Positions 1-5,961 of a DNA stretch of 6,413 nt are shown one piece after another. Within the stretch, counting starts at the first letter, position 1, and every line of letters starts with the position of its first letter. The notes under the pieces were generated by a model. The model saw nothing but the letters and a program-made list of their open reading frames with translations, did not search any database and had not been told where the DNA came from. The position numbers were made by a program, and so were the translations under genes. The stretch spans positions 1-6,413 of the forward strand of contig WQUN01000062.1 of the NCBI GenBank assembly GCA_009782085.1, written 5' to 3'. Source of the stretch: Bacillota bacterium (GTDB taxonomy: Bacteria; Bacillota; Clostridia; Lachnospirales; WQUN01).

Positions 1-71
1 CAGTAGGGCGGGGGCTTGCCCCCGCCGGAAATTCCGATATGACGCGGCGGGGGCAAGCCCCCGCCCTACTG
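1..71. repeat. Perfect inverted repeat (27-bp arms), GTAGGG-type hairpin pair
   Basis: Arms at 1-27 and 45-71 are exact reverse complements around a 17-nt spacer. Each arm also folds on itself (GCGGGGGC TT GCCCCCGC). The unit starts with CAGTAGGGCGGGGGC, and related GTAGGG-plus-GC-stem units lie at 2924-2950, 6212-6234 and 6353-6379. The repeat lies just past the 3' end of the leftward alaS gene, so the RNA would form a very stable hairpin there. No T-tract follows on the minus strand within the window, so it is not a typical intrinsic terminator. The left arm touches the window edge and may extend further. It is most likely a REP-like dispersed palindrome. Confidence 0.85.
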
Positions 72-74
72 CAT

Positions 75-187
75 TAGATTTCTTCGGAAATTGGCGTTTG
101 TCATTCTGAGCGAAGCGAAGAATCTTGATTTTAAGACCCTTCGCTTCGCTCAGCTGACAACGAAAAATCAATTTCCGAAGAAGTCTA
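75..187. mobile_element. MITE-like hairpin element, 113 bp
   Basis: The ends are 19-bp terminal inverted repeats differing at one base (75-93, TAGATTTCTTCGGAAATTG; 169-187, its complement with C for T). Inside, 106-120 (CTGAGCGAAGCGAAG) pairs exactly with 139-153, so almost the whole element folds into one long imperfect hairpin. It has no coding capacity. Both ends carry TA, as expected for an insertion duplicating a TA target, a known habit of IS630/Tc1-mariner-type MITEs. The family assignment is inferred. A half copy is at 2959-3029. The right end contains the alaS stop codon (185-187). The motif TCATTCTGAGCGAAGCGAAG is, from general familiarity, common in intergenic hairpins of many bacteria; no database was searched. 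Confidence 0.7.
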
Positions 188-189
188 TT
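120..189 (+). repeat. Direct repeat copy A (partner at 2959-3029)
   Basis: This 70-bp stretch, the right half of the MITE-like element, recurs at 2959-3029 in the same orientation. Differences are limited to a few substitutions and one indel in the middle. The first 26 bases and the last 26 bases are nearly identical between copies. The pair brackets the alaS coding region and its start region. Confidence 0.85.
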
Positions 190-2866
190 TTCCGGCTTTT
201 GTTTGACAGTTTGATATACCGTTCAGTATCTCCGCCGCCGTCTCCTCCGCCTTCCTGAGCGCCTCGTCCGCTTTGGACGGGTCCTTCCCGCCGGCCTGGG
301 CCATGCCGGGCTTGCCGCCGCCGCTTCCGCCGCAGAGCGCCGCGGCCTCTCTCGCCAGGTTTCCGGCGTGGACGCCGGCCTTGACCGCGTCGTCGTCGGC
401 GCTCACCAAAAAGCTCACCTTGTCCCCGAGCGCGCCGGCCAGGATTATGACGGCGCCGCGGAGTTTGTCCTTGATCCTGTCGCCGATCTCCCTGAGCGCG
501 GCGGCGTCCGCGCCGGAAAATTTCTCCGCCACGATTTTGAAGCCCCCGACGGCCTTTGCCCTGGCGATTATCTCGTCCACCATGCCGGCCGCCGCCTTGG
601 AGCGGGCTTTTTCGGCATCCTGGCGGAATTGCCTGTTTTCGGCGATAAGCGCGGCCACGCGCTGTTCCGCGTCCTCGGGCGAGGTTTTCAAAAGCGCGGC
701 GACCCGGCGCAGCCTTTCCTCCGCGGCGTCGCCGTGCTCCTTCGCCGCCGTGCCGGTCAAAGCCTCTATGCGCCGCGTGCCCGCAGCTATGCCGCTTTCG
801 GACAGAATCCTGAACGACCCCGCCTGGCCGGTGCTGCTCAGATGCGTGCCGCCGCAGAGCTCCAGGCTGAAATCCCCGATTTTGACGACGCGCACCACGT
901 CCCCGTATTTCTCCCCGAAAAGCGCCGTCGCGCCCATTTTCCTGGCCTCGTCCAGGCTTTTCTGGGATATTTCCACGGGGAGCGCCTCCATAATCTTCTC
1001 GTTGACGATCCGCTCGATCTGCGCCAGTTCCTCGCGGGAGACGGGCGCGTAGTGCGTGAAGTCGAAGCGCAGCCGCTCGCCGGTCACGTAAGACCCGGCC
1101 TGCTCCACGTGGCTGCCCAGAACGCGCCGGAGCGCCCCCTGCAAGAGGTGCGTGGAGGTGTGGTTGCGGGCGGTGGCCAGGCGGTTCGCCGCGTCGATCT
1201 CCGCGCGCGCGGCCGCGCCCGTTTCGATGAAGCCCTCGACGACAACGCCGGAGTGTTCGGTTTTGCCGCCGGCGACCTTGTTGCAGCCGTTTACGCGGAC
1301 GACGCCGGTCGGCGCGGTTATGACGCCGACGTCGCCCTTCTGGCCGCCGGACTCGGCGTAGAAAGGCGTCCTGTCCAGGAAAACGTGCGCCTCGTCGCCT
1401 TTCCCGGCCACGGGGACGACCTCGTCCCCGCTTACCAAAGCAATGATCCTCGCGTCCGCGGCAAGTACATCGTATCCGACGAACTCCGTCGCGACCGAGG
1501 CGTCCAGCTTGTCAAACACGCTTTGCGGCCCGCCGCCGCCCAGGAAATCCGTCTCCTCCCTGGCGGCCCTGGCGCGCTGACGCTGTTTTTCCATTTCCGC
1601 CTCAAAGGCGGCCTCGTCCGCGGACACGCCGGACTCCGCCGCGATCTCGCGCATAAGCTCCAGCGGGAAGCCGAAGGTGTCGTACAGCCGGAAGGAGACG
1701 TTGCCGGGGAGCACGCTCTGCCCGGCCAAAAGGAGCTTTTCGATCTCGCCCCGCAGGATTTCCAGGCCCTGGTCCAGCGTCTCGCTGAAGCGTTTTTCCT
1801 CGATGGAGATGACCTTGTGTATGTGCCCGCTCTTTTCCCGAAGCTCCGGATACGCGGCCCCGTAGGCCGCGACCACCGCCCCGGAGAGCTCCGCCAGGAA
1901 CGCGCCGTCCACGCCCAGAAGTTTCCCGTGCCTGGCGGCGCGGCGCAGCAGCCGCCTCAGGACGTAGCCGCGCCCCTCGTTCGAGGGCATCACGCCGTCG
2001 GCGATCAAAAAAGAGACGGAGCGGATATGGTCGGTTATTATCGTAACGGAGGAGTCCTTTTTCGGGTCGGATCCGTAGGCGTAACCGGCGATTTCCAGGG
2101 CGCGCCCGCGCACGGCTTTGACGGGGCCGGCGTCGTAGACGGATTCCAGCCCGCGGGCGACGACCTCGAGCCGCTCGAGGCTCATACCGGTGTCGATGTT
2201 GGGGAATTTGAGCCTTTCCAGCGAGCCGTCCTCTTTCTTATCAAACTGTGTGAAAACCAGGTTCCAGAACTCCAGGTACCTGTCGCAGTCGCAGCCGGGG
2301 GCGCAATCCGGGCTGCCGCAGCCGTATTTCTCGCCCTTGTCGAAGTATATCTCGGAGCACGGCCCGCAGGGCCCGCCCCCGGCCAGCTCCCAGAAGTTGT
2401 CCTTCCTGCCCAGGCGGTATATGCGGTTCGCCGGGATGCCGACCTTTTTGTTCCATATGTCGAAAGCCTCGCCGTCCTCCTCGTAGACGGAGGGATACAG
2501 CCTGTCGGCGGGTATTTTGACGACTTCCGTGACGAATTCCCAGGCCCAGGGGATGACTTCCTCCTTGAAATAATCCCCGAAGGAAAAATTCCCCAGCATT
2601 TCGAAGAACGAAAAATGCCGCAGATCCTTGCCCACGTCGTCGATATCCACGGTCCGCACGCACTTCTGGCAGGTGACGACGCGCTTTCGCGGCGGCGTCT
2701 CCGCCCCGGAAAAATACGGCTTCAGGGGCGTCATGCCCGCGTTGATCAGCAAAACGCTCCTGTCGTTAACGGGCACCAGCGGGAAGCTGGGCAGGCGGAG
2801 ATGCCCCTTGCCCTCGAAAAACGCGAAAAACTTCTCCCTCAGTTCGTCGTATGACATGTCAGTCAA
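185..2866 (-). CDS. alaS: Alanyl-tRNA synthetase (AlaRS)
   Basis: Cytoplasmic class II aminoacyl-tRNA synthetase that charges tRNA-Ala and hydrolyses mischarged Ser- and Gly-tRNA-Ala. The 893 residues match a full-length bacterial AlaRS (about 875 in E. coli). The aminoacylation core spans about 1-255, with the class II motif 2 region RHFSFFEMLGNFSFGDYFK at 83-101. The GRGYVLRRLLRRAARHG region at 298-314 lies in the tRNA-recognition part. A cysteine-rich insert (C183, C188, C192, C194) precedes DRYLEFWNLVF, as seen in many AlaRS. The editing domain carries both zinc/catalytic motifs, HTSTH (569-573) and CGGTH (671-675). The C-Ala domain ends in the glycine-rich GGSGGGKPGMAQAGGKDPSK stretch near 846-865. 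All key motifs look intact. The start is taken as TTG at 2866 because GGGGAGGG sits 7 nt upstream; the next in-frame ATG (2857) would be about 16 nt away. The TAG stop lies in the terminal repeat of the MITE-like element. No T-box leader is visible and no convincing promoter was found. Confidence 0.97.
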   Translation of the reverse strand: MTDMSYDELREKFFAFFEGKGHLRLPSFPLVPVNDRSVLLINAGMTPLKPYFSGAETPPRKRVVTCQKCVRTVDIDDVGKDLRHFSFFEMLGNFSFGDYFKEEVIPWAWEFVTEVVKIPADRLYPSVYEEDGEAFDIWNKKVGIPANRIYRLGRKDNFWELAGGGPCGPCSEIYFDKGEKYGCGSPDCAPGCDCDRYLEFWNLVFTQFDKKEDGSLERLKFPNIDTGMSLERLEVVARGLESVYDAGPVKAVRGRALEIAGYAYGSDPKKDSSVTIITDHIRSVSFLIADGVMPSNEGRGYVLRRLLRRAARHGKLLGVDGAFLAELSGAVVAAYGAAYPELREKSGHIHKVISIEEKRFSETLDQGLEILRGEIEKLLLAGQSVLPGNVSFRLYDTFGFPLELMREIAAESGVSADEAAFEAEMEKQRQRARAAREETDFLGGGGPQSVFDKLDASVATEFVGYDVLAADARIIALVSGDEVVPVAGKGDEAHVFLDRTPFYAESGGQKGDVGVITAPTGVVRVNGCNKVAGGKTEHSGVVVEGFIETGAAARAEIDAANRLATARNHTSTHLLQGALRRVLGSHVEQAGSYVTGERLRFDFTHYAPVSREELAQIERIVNEKIMEALPVEISQKSLDEARKMGATALFGEKYGDVVRVVKIGDFSLELCGGTHLSSTGQAGSFRILSESGIAAGTRRIEALTGTAAKEHGDAAEERLRRVAALLKTSPEDAEQRVAALIAENRQFRQDAEKARSKAAAGMVDEIIARAKAVGGFKIVAEKFSGADAAALREIGDRIKDKLRGAVIILAGALGDKVSFLVSADDDAVKAGVHAGNLAREAAALCGGSGGGKPGMAQAGGKDPSKADEALRKAEETAAEILNGISNCQTKAGK

Positions 2867-2873
2867 CGTATTT

Positions 2874-2881
2874 CCCTCCCC
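2874..2881 (-). promoter_or_regulatory. Ribosome binding site of alaS, favours TTG start
   Basis: The minus strand reads GGGGAGGG, then AAATACG, then TTG (start at 2866). The 7-nt spacing is ideal for the TTG. The alternative ATG at 2857-2855 (protein starting MSYDEL) would be too far away. The two starts differ by only three residues. Confidence 0.75.
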
Positions 2882-2923
2882 TTACAGGTCAGTCTGATTT
2901 ATGGAGAAATGCACAAACCATAT

Positions 2924-2950
2924 GTAGGGCAGGGGCTCCGCTCCTGCCGC
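2924..2950 (+). repeat. GTAGGG-type hairpin repeat upstream of alaS
   Basis: GTAGGGCAGGGGC is followed by TCC and GCTCCTGCC. The stem 2928-2936/2940-2948 is 9 bp with one G-T pair and a 3-nt loop. It has the same opening as the repeats at 1-71, 6212-6234 and 6353-6379. It lies between the alaS start and the SLH gene end, about 40 bp upstream of the alaS ribosome binding site, and may fall in the alaS leader RNA. As at the left end of the window, it is followed directly by part of the MITE-like element. Confidence 0.65.
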
Positions 2951-2958
2951 TTTTGATC

Positions 2959-3029
2959 GAATCTTGATTTTAAGACCCTTCGCTGCGCTCAGGGTGACAG
3001 CGGGTAATCAATTTCCGAAGAAGTCTATT
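2959..3029 (+). repeat. Half copy of the MITE-like element (direct repeat copy B)
   Basis: This matches 120-189 closely: GAATCTTGATTTTAAGACCC begins both, and CAATTTCCGAAGAAGTCTA (3009-3027) is identical to the right terminal repeat at 169-187. The left terminal repeat is absent, so this is a truncated element. It lies downstream of the SLH gene, whose stop is at 3074-3072. The rest of the 2867-3071 gap shows no gene, tRNA or T-box. Confidence 0.8.
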
Positions 3030-3071
3030 ATATCCTCCCGCCCCGGATTTGCAAACTGTTTTTACATCCCT

Positions 3072-4625
3072 TTACCCCGGATAATCCACGATATGCTCCG
3101 CGTAATCTGTTGCCAGGCCGGAGCGCATGTATTCGGCCATGCGGTTGATAAGCGCGGCGGCGTCGGCCTTCGAGAAAATCTCACGCGGCCTGAATCGCCC
3201 GTCCGCGTCCGGGCCGATGAGCCCGAGGCTCCGCGCGGCCTCGACTTCCCGCCTCGCCCAGCCGCCGATCAGCCCGCCGTCCGTGAACGGCGTGGCGGGC
3301 GCGGGGTCGGGCGCGACCGCCGTGAGGCCGAGGGCCCTGACCATGACCGCCACGGCCTCCTGCCGCTCCAGGGGCGAGTCCGTGTAAAATCTGCCGTTGT
3401 CCCGGCCGTTCGCCAGGCCGGCGCGGTAGGCGGCCATGATATACGGGTATTCCGGCCGCTCCGGCGTCACGTCCGGGAAAACGGCGGCGGGCGGAGCCGC
3501 TTTCCCGCGAGGGCTCTTCGCGGCGGGCGCTTCGACGGGCAGCTTGATCGCCCTGACCAACGCCGTCACGTACTGTCCCCTGGTGATCGCCTGGCTTGGC
3601 TCAAAGCGCTTGGGGTCGCCCGTAAGCGCCTCCATGGCGAAGAGCCTCGCGATGTCGTCCGCGGCGGGATGCCCCTCCAGAAACGACAGGTCGGGCGCGA
3701 CGAGCTGCTCGAAGGTGTTCTGCGACGCTATGCTGGCCTCGCCGGACGTCTTTTGGTCGGGATACATCCACGGGTTCGCGAGGATGTCGTATCTGAGGCC
3801 GCTGGAGTTCTGGACGACCTCCTTATAGTTGCCCGCGAAGCTCATCGCCTCCGGCTCGTTGCCGGCGTATTGCAGAGTCTTGCTGACGGACACGCTGGGG
3901 CGCACCTGACAGAGCATCTGCCAGCCGTCGCCGGAAACCGCGACGTTCAGGCGGTGCGTCTCCGTGTTCGAAAAGGCGCAGGAGTAACCGTAAAACGACC
4001 CCGACGAGTCCGACGTCGTCCCGCCGGAATAGACCGCGTGGGAGGAGACGTCCCCCCTGTAGTAGACGACGCCGGGGGTGTGATCCTCAATCACGCTTAT
4101 CCCGAAGGAGGACTGCGCCGGGTCGAGGACGTAGGACGCGCCGCCGTCCGTTATAGCCTCCGCCCAGGAGCGCACGGCGTAGTCCTTGATGATCTGCCGG
4201 TTTTCGCGCCGCCAGTTGACGTTGAAGACGATGACGCGGCTGACCGTCGCCGTCCTGTCCGAGGCGGCGCCGGGAGAGACCCGGTACGTCTCCGTATACG
4301 TCCCGAAGTCCTCCGTATCGGTCACGCCGCCGTTCGCGGTCACGTCCAGGACGCCGGTGAACTCGCGCGGCGCGCCGCCGAGGAAGATGAGCTCCTTGTA
4401 CGCCAGCGGCGCGCGGGCCTTCCTGTTCCGGGTCCTGGCGTTTTGGGCCAGAAGGAGCTCCGTCGTCTTGGGGAGCTTGCGCCCCTCGGAGACGCCCCCG
4501 AAAAAGCCCATGTCCCCGACCGTGGCCCTGGCGGCCCCGGCGGGCGCGAAAGTGAAAAGGGCCAGGGCGAAAAGGAACGCGGCTATTGAAAGAACGCGGC
4601 GAAGCGCTTGTGCTGTCGTTGTCAT
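3072..4625 (-). CDS. Secreted protein with three C-terminal SLH repeats
   Basis: Predicted envelope protein of 517 residues. Residues 1-34 form a Sec signal peptide: basic TTTAQALRR, then a hydrophobic stretch (VLSIAAFLFALALFTF), then a likely cleavage site after AGAARA. Residues about 35-310 are an extracytoplasmic region not assigned to a named family; it is rich in Ser, Thr, Gly and Tyr and seems beta-rich. Three SLH repeats follow, near 315-362 (ITRGQYVTALVRAI), 383-434 (FPDVTPERPEYPYIMAAYRA, with ERQEAVAVMVRALGL) and 446-498 (FTDGGLIGGWARREVEAARS, then SKADAAALINRMAEY). Ala/Pro linkers separate the repeats. SLH modules in other bacteria bind secondary cell-wall polymer or peptidoglycan, so the protein is probably displayed at the surface with its N-terminal part exposed. 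The ATG is preceded by GGGAGG (4631-4636 on the plus strand) with a 5-nt gap. It is divergent from yajC. A T-tracted terminator is not evident. The SLH call is firm; the function of the N-terminal region is unknown. Confidence 0.92.
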   Translation of the reverse strand: MTTTAQALRRVLSIAAFLFALALFTFAPAGAARATVGDMGFFGGVSEGRKLPKTTELLLAQNARTRNRKARAPLAYKELIFLGGAPREFTGVLDVTANGGVTDTEDFGTYTETYRVSPGAASDRTATVSRVIVFNVNWRRENRQIIKDYAVRSWAEAITDGGASYVLDPAQSSFGISVIEDHTPGVVYYRGDVSSHAVYSGGTTSDSSGSFYGYSCAFSNTETHRLNVAVSGDGWQMLCQVRPSVSVSKTLQYAGNEPEAMSFAGNYKEVVQNSSGLRYDILANPWMYPDQKTSGEASIASQNTFEQLVAPDLSFLEGHPAADDIARLFAMEALTGDPKRFEPSQAITRGQYVTALVRAIKLPVEAPAAKSPRGKAAPPAAVFPDVTPERPEYPYIMAAYRAGLANGRDNGRFYTDSPLERQEAVAVMVRALGLTAVAPDPAPATPFTDGGLIGGWARREVEAARSLGLIGPDADGRFRPREIFSKADAAALINRMAEYMRSGLATDYAEHIVDYPG

Positions 4626-4663
4626 GATGTCCTCCCGGCGCGGATTGAGAATGTATGCCCGTG

Positions 4664-4692
4664 CGTATAATTTACATTTTATCCAAACTCAA
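4664..4692 (-). promoter_or_regulatory. Candidate sigma-70/A promoter for the SLH gene
   Basis: On the minus strand TTGAGT (4692-4687) is followed after 17 nt by TATACG (4669-4664). This predicts a start of transcription near 4657 and a leader of about 30 nt. The spacing is ideal, while the -10 box is only a fair match. The surrounding sequence is much more AT-rich than the flanking genes, which fits a promoter. Confidence 0.5.
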
Positions 4693-4708
4693 GAAAATAA
4701 TGAGCGGT

Positions 4709-4727
4709 ATATCGTCTCAAACGATAT
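4709..4727. promoter_or_regulatory. Inverted repeat abutting the yajC -35 box, candidate operator
   Basis: ATATCGT-CTCAA-ACGATAT is a perfect 7-bp inverted repeat with a 5-nt spacer, ending one base before the -35 hexamer of yajC. An overlapping TCAAA-CGATA-TTTGA repeat (4717-4731) reaches into the -35 box. The site lies between two divergent promoters, where a regulator could affect both. No regulator is known from this window. Confidence 0.35.
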
Positions 4728-4756
4728 TTGACGCGGGCGTGTTTTTCCGGTATAAT
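4728..4756 (+). promoter_or_regulatory. Sigma-70/A promoter of yajC
   Basis: TTGACG (4728-4733), 17 nt, TATAAT (4751-4756): a near-consensus housekeeping promoter. The predicted start is near 4763, giving a leader of roughly 23 nt that contains the GGAGGG ribosome binding site (4775-4780), five nt before ATG 4786. The S1 protein gene probably shares this promoter, since none is apparent between the two genes. Confidence 0.85.
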
Positions 4757-4785
4757 GCATTTGTTCCAAGAAACGGAGGGCTAAG

Positions 4786-4830
4786 ATGCAAATGAACGCG
4801 GTTCAAATGAACGTAATTCAAATGAACGGT
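4786..4830 (+). repeat. Three tandem 15-bp repeats at the yajC 5' end
   Basis: The units are ATGCAAATGAACGCG, GTTCAAATGAACGTA and ATTCAAATGAACGGT, sharing the core CAAATGAACG. They encode MQMNA, VQMNV and IQMNG. Because the unit length is a multiple of three, gain or loss of a unit would keep the frame. Each unit supplies an in-frame ATG, but only the first has a ribosome binding site. Confidence 0.85.
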
Positions 4831-5271
4831 TTCACCGTATTGCTCGACGGCGGGGACGTCAGCCCGATCATAAACGGGGGGGAGGCCGCGCCGGCGGCCA
4901 ACGCCAACACCGGCGCCGCGGCCGCGGACCCGAACGCCTCGGCGGCGCCGGCCGCCCCGACTTCGAGCCTGTTCAGCCCGGTCATGATCGTCTTTTGGGT
5001 CCTGATCCTGGGCGCGATGTACTTTATCACCATACGGCCCCAGCGCAAGCGGGACAAGCAGATGAAGGAGCTCCAGGCCTCGATGAAGGTCGGGGACAGC
5101 GTGCTGACCTCCGCCGGCCTCTTCGGCAAGATAGTCGGCGTGGGCGAGGACTGCTTCATCGTCGAGTTCGGGACGAACAAGGGGATACATATCCCCGTGA
5201 GGAAGTCGGACGTCCTGGGCGTCAAAGAACCGGTACTTACGCCGGTCGCCAGGGATTCGGGGAAGGATTGA
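4786..5271 (+). CDS. yajC: YajC family preprotein translocase subunit
   Basis: Small single-span membrane protein that associates with SecDF and the SecYEG translocon during protein export. The family core is clear: a transmembrane helix at about 61-82 (LFSPVMIVFWVLILGAMYFI), then the hallmark RPQRKR (84-89) and DKQMKELQASMKVGDSVLTS, with AGLFGKIVGVGEDCFIVEFG and a final IHIPVRKSDVLGV strand. The 161 residues exceed the usual 90-120. The extra length is N-terminal: MQMN-type repeats at 1-15, then a Gly/Asp/Ala/Pro/Asn-rich stretch to about residue 60. By family topology this part would face outside the cytoplasmic membrane. The ATG at 4786 has GGAGGG five nt upstream; internal ATGs at 4792, 4807 and 4822 do not. 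The stop codon lies in the first unit of a tandem repeat. secD and secF, frequent neighbours, are not in the window. Confidence 0.93.
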   Translation: MQMNAVQMNVIQMNGFTVLLDGGDVSPIINGGEAAPAANANTGAAAADPNASAAPAAPTSSLFSPVMIVFWVLILGAMYFITIRPQRKRDKQMKELQASMKVGDSVLTSAGLFGKIVGVGEDCFIVEFGTNKGIHIPVRKSDVLGVKEPVLTPVARDSGKD

Positions 5272-5436
5272 CGGTAAAAAAGCGCGGCGGCGCAAAGTGA
5301 ACGCGTACGACACATACGCGGCGGCCTCGATGGAAGGATTTACGGTAAAAAGCGCGGCGGGCAAAGTGAACGCGTACGACACATAAGCGGCGGCCTCGTT
5401 GGAAGGATTTACGGTAAAAAGCGCGGCGGCGCAAAG
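5261..5436 (+). repeat. Tandem repeat, about 2.5 copies of a 69-71-bp unit
   Basis: The units are 5261-5331 (71 bp), 5332-5400 (69 bp) and a partial 5401-5436 (36 bp), each starting GGAAGGATT and containing ACGGTAAAAA and GCGCGGCGG. The two full units also share AAAGTGAACGCGTACGACACATA. The first covers the end of yajC, including its TGA stop. The array fills most of the yajC-S1 gap. One reading gives a 23-codon period with EGFTVKSAAGKVNAYDT as the recurring peptide. That frame is broken by single-base insertions in unit 1 and a TAA in unit 2, so the array is not a functional gene as it stands. It may be a decayed coding repeat or simply duplicated spacer. Confidence 0.85.
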
Positions 5437-5490
5437 AGCGCGGCGGCTGCGCGGGCGGATTGTATGGAGCGGCGGCTCCGGGAGGTTTCC

Positions 5491-5889
5491 ATGTCTGATA
5501 ACCAGGAGAACATAGAAGTCGACGGGATATACGAGGGCACCGTGGCGCGGATAAAGACCTTCGGCGCGATAATCGCCTTGCCGGGAGGCAGCCAGGGCCT
5601 CCTGCACATCTCGAATATCTCCAATAATTATGTCCATAATGTGGAGGACCGCCTTGCGGTCGGCGACACCGTCTCGGTAAAGGTGATCTCCAGGGATCCG
5701 GAGACGGGGAGGATATCGCTGTCCATGAAGGAGGCCCTCCCCCAGGCCGAGGCCGCGTCCGCCCCGGACGAGGCGGAATATGTCAGAAGGCCCCGGGACG
5801 GGGGCACCTTTGAGGAGAAGTTCAAGGACTGGCTGAAAGCCTCGAACGAGAGGCAGGCGGGGCTGAATAAGAGGAACAAAAGACGGTAG
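5491..5889 (+). CDS. S1 RNA-binding domain protein, YabR/YugI type
   Basis: Predicted cytoplasmic RNA-binding protein of 132 residues. Residues 9-80 form one S1 (OB-fold) domain with its usual features: YEGTVARIKTFGAIIALPGG, QGLLHISNIS near 35-44, NYVHNVEDRLAVGDTVSVKV and TGRISLSMK at 72-80. After an Ala/Glu/Pro-rich linker (81-105), the tail TFEEKFKDWLKASNERQAGL ends in basic KRNKRR. As recalled, the B. subtilis YabR group has the same design, an S1 domain followed by a FEQK..FLK.SEDR-like segment and a basic end. YabR-like proteins are small ribosome- or RNA-associated proteins of uncertain role. The start at 5491 is chosen because GGAGGT (5481-5486) sits four nt upstream. An in-frame ATG at 5464 would add nine residues but lacks such a site. 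It lies 219 bp after yajC in the same direction, probably cotranscribed. Confidence 0.9.
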   Translation: MSDNQENIEVDGIYEGTVARIKTFGAIIALPGGSQGLLHISNISNNYVHNVEDRLAVGDTVSVKVISRDPETGRISLSMKEALPQAEAASAPDEAEYVRRPRDGGTFEEKFKDWLKASNERQAGLNKRNKRR

Positions 5890-5890
5890 A

Positions 5891-5923
5891 GCGCCGGCTG
5901 CGCCGGCGCCGGTGCCGGCGCAG
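5891..5923 (+). repeat. GC hairpin cluster just after the S1 gene stop
   Basis: Two strong stems compete for the same bases. GCGCCGGC (5891-5898) pairs with GCCGGCGC (5902-5909) across a TGC loop, while CTGCGCCGGC (5898-5907) pairs with GCCGGCGCAG (5914-5923) across GCCGGT. The cluster starts one base after the stop codon. The following bases (TGAAAAGATAAC) lack a T-tract, so it is more likely an RNA 3'-end stabiliser or repeat than a terminator. Confidence 0.6.
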
Positions 5924-5961
5924 TGAAAAGATAACAGGTAAAAACTAACAGTGTCAGAAGA

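Noticed and set aside
368..2854. An 828-codon open frame antisense to alaS
   Set aside because: It lies entirely within the unmistakable alaS gene. Long antisense frames are expected in GC-rich genes, and its translation is rich in Arg, Gly, Ala and Pro with no recognisable domain.
2867..3071. T-box leader upstream of alaS
   Set aside because: The gap is short and filled with repeats; no T-box sequence, specifier stem or terminator/antiterminator pair was found.
2964..4589. A 541-codon frame antisense to the SLH gene
   Set aside because: The opposite strand encodes a signal peptide and three SLH repeats, while this frame is Arg/Gly/Val-rich and begins inside a repeat element.
5330..5386. 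Repeat peptide as a FlgM-like anti-sigma factor N-terminus
   Set aside because: KVNAYDT is only loosely reminiscent of such proteins. The frame is 18 codons, lacks a ribosome binding site, and no helical C-terminal part follows.
5261..5436. CRISPR array
   Set aside because: The units are contiguous ~70-bp tandem copies with no unique spacers, and no cas genes are present.
5464..5490. Upstream ATG start for the S1 protein
   Set aside because: It would add nine residues (MERRLREVS) encoded by the ribosome binding site region itself. GGAGGT is correctly spaced only for ATG 5491.
4717..5637. A 306-codon minus-strand frame over yajC, the tandem repeat and the start of the S1 gene
   Set aside because: It is antisense to two clear genes. 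Its repeated peptide merely reflects the DNA tandem repeat, and its start overlaps the S1 domain coding region.
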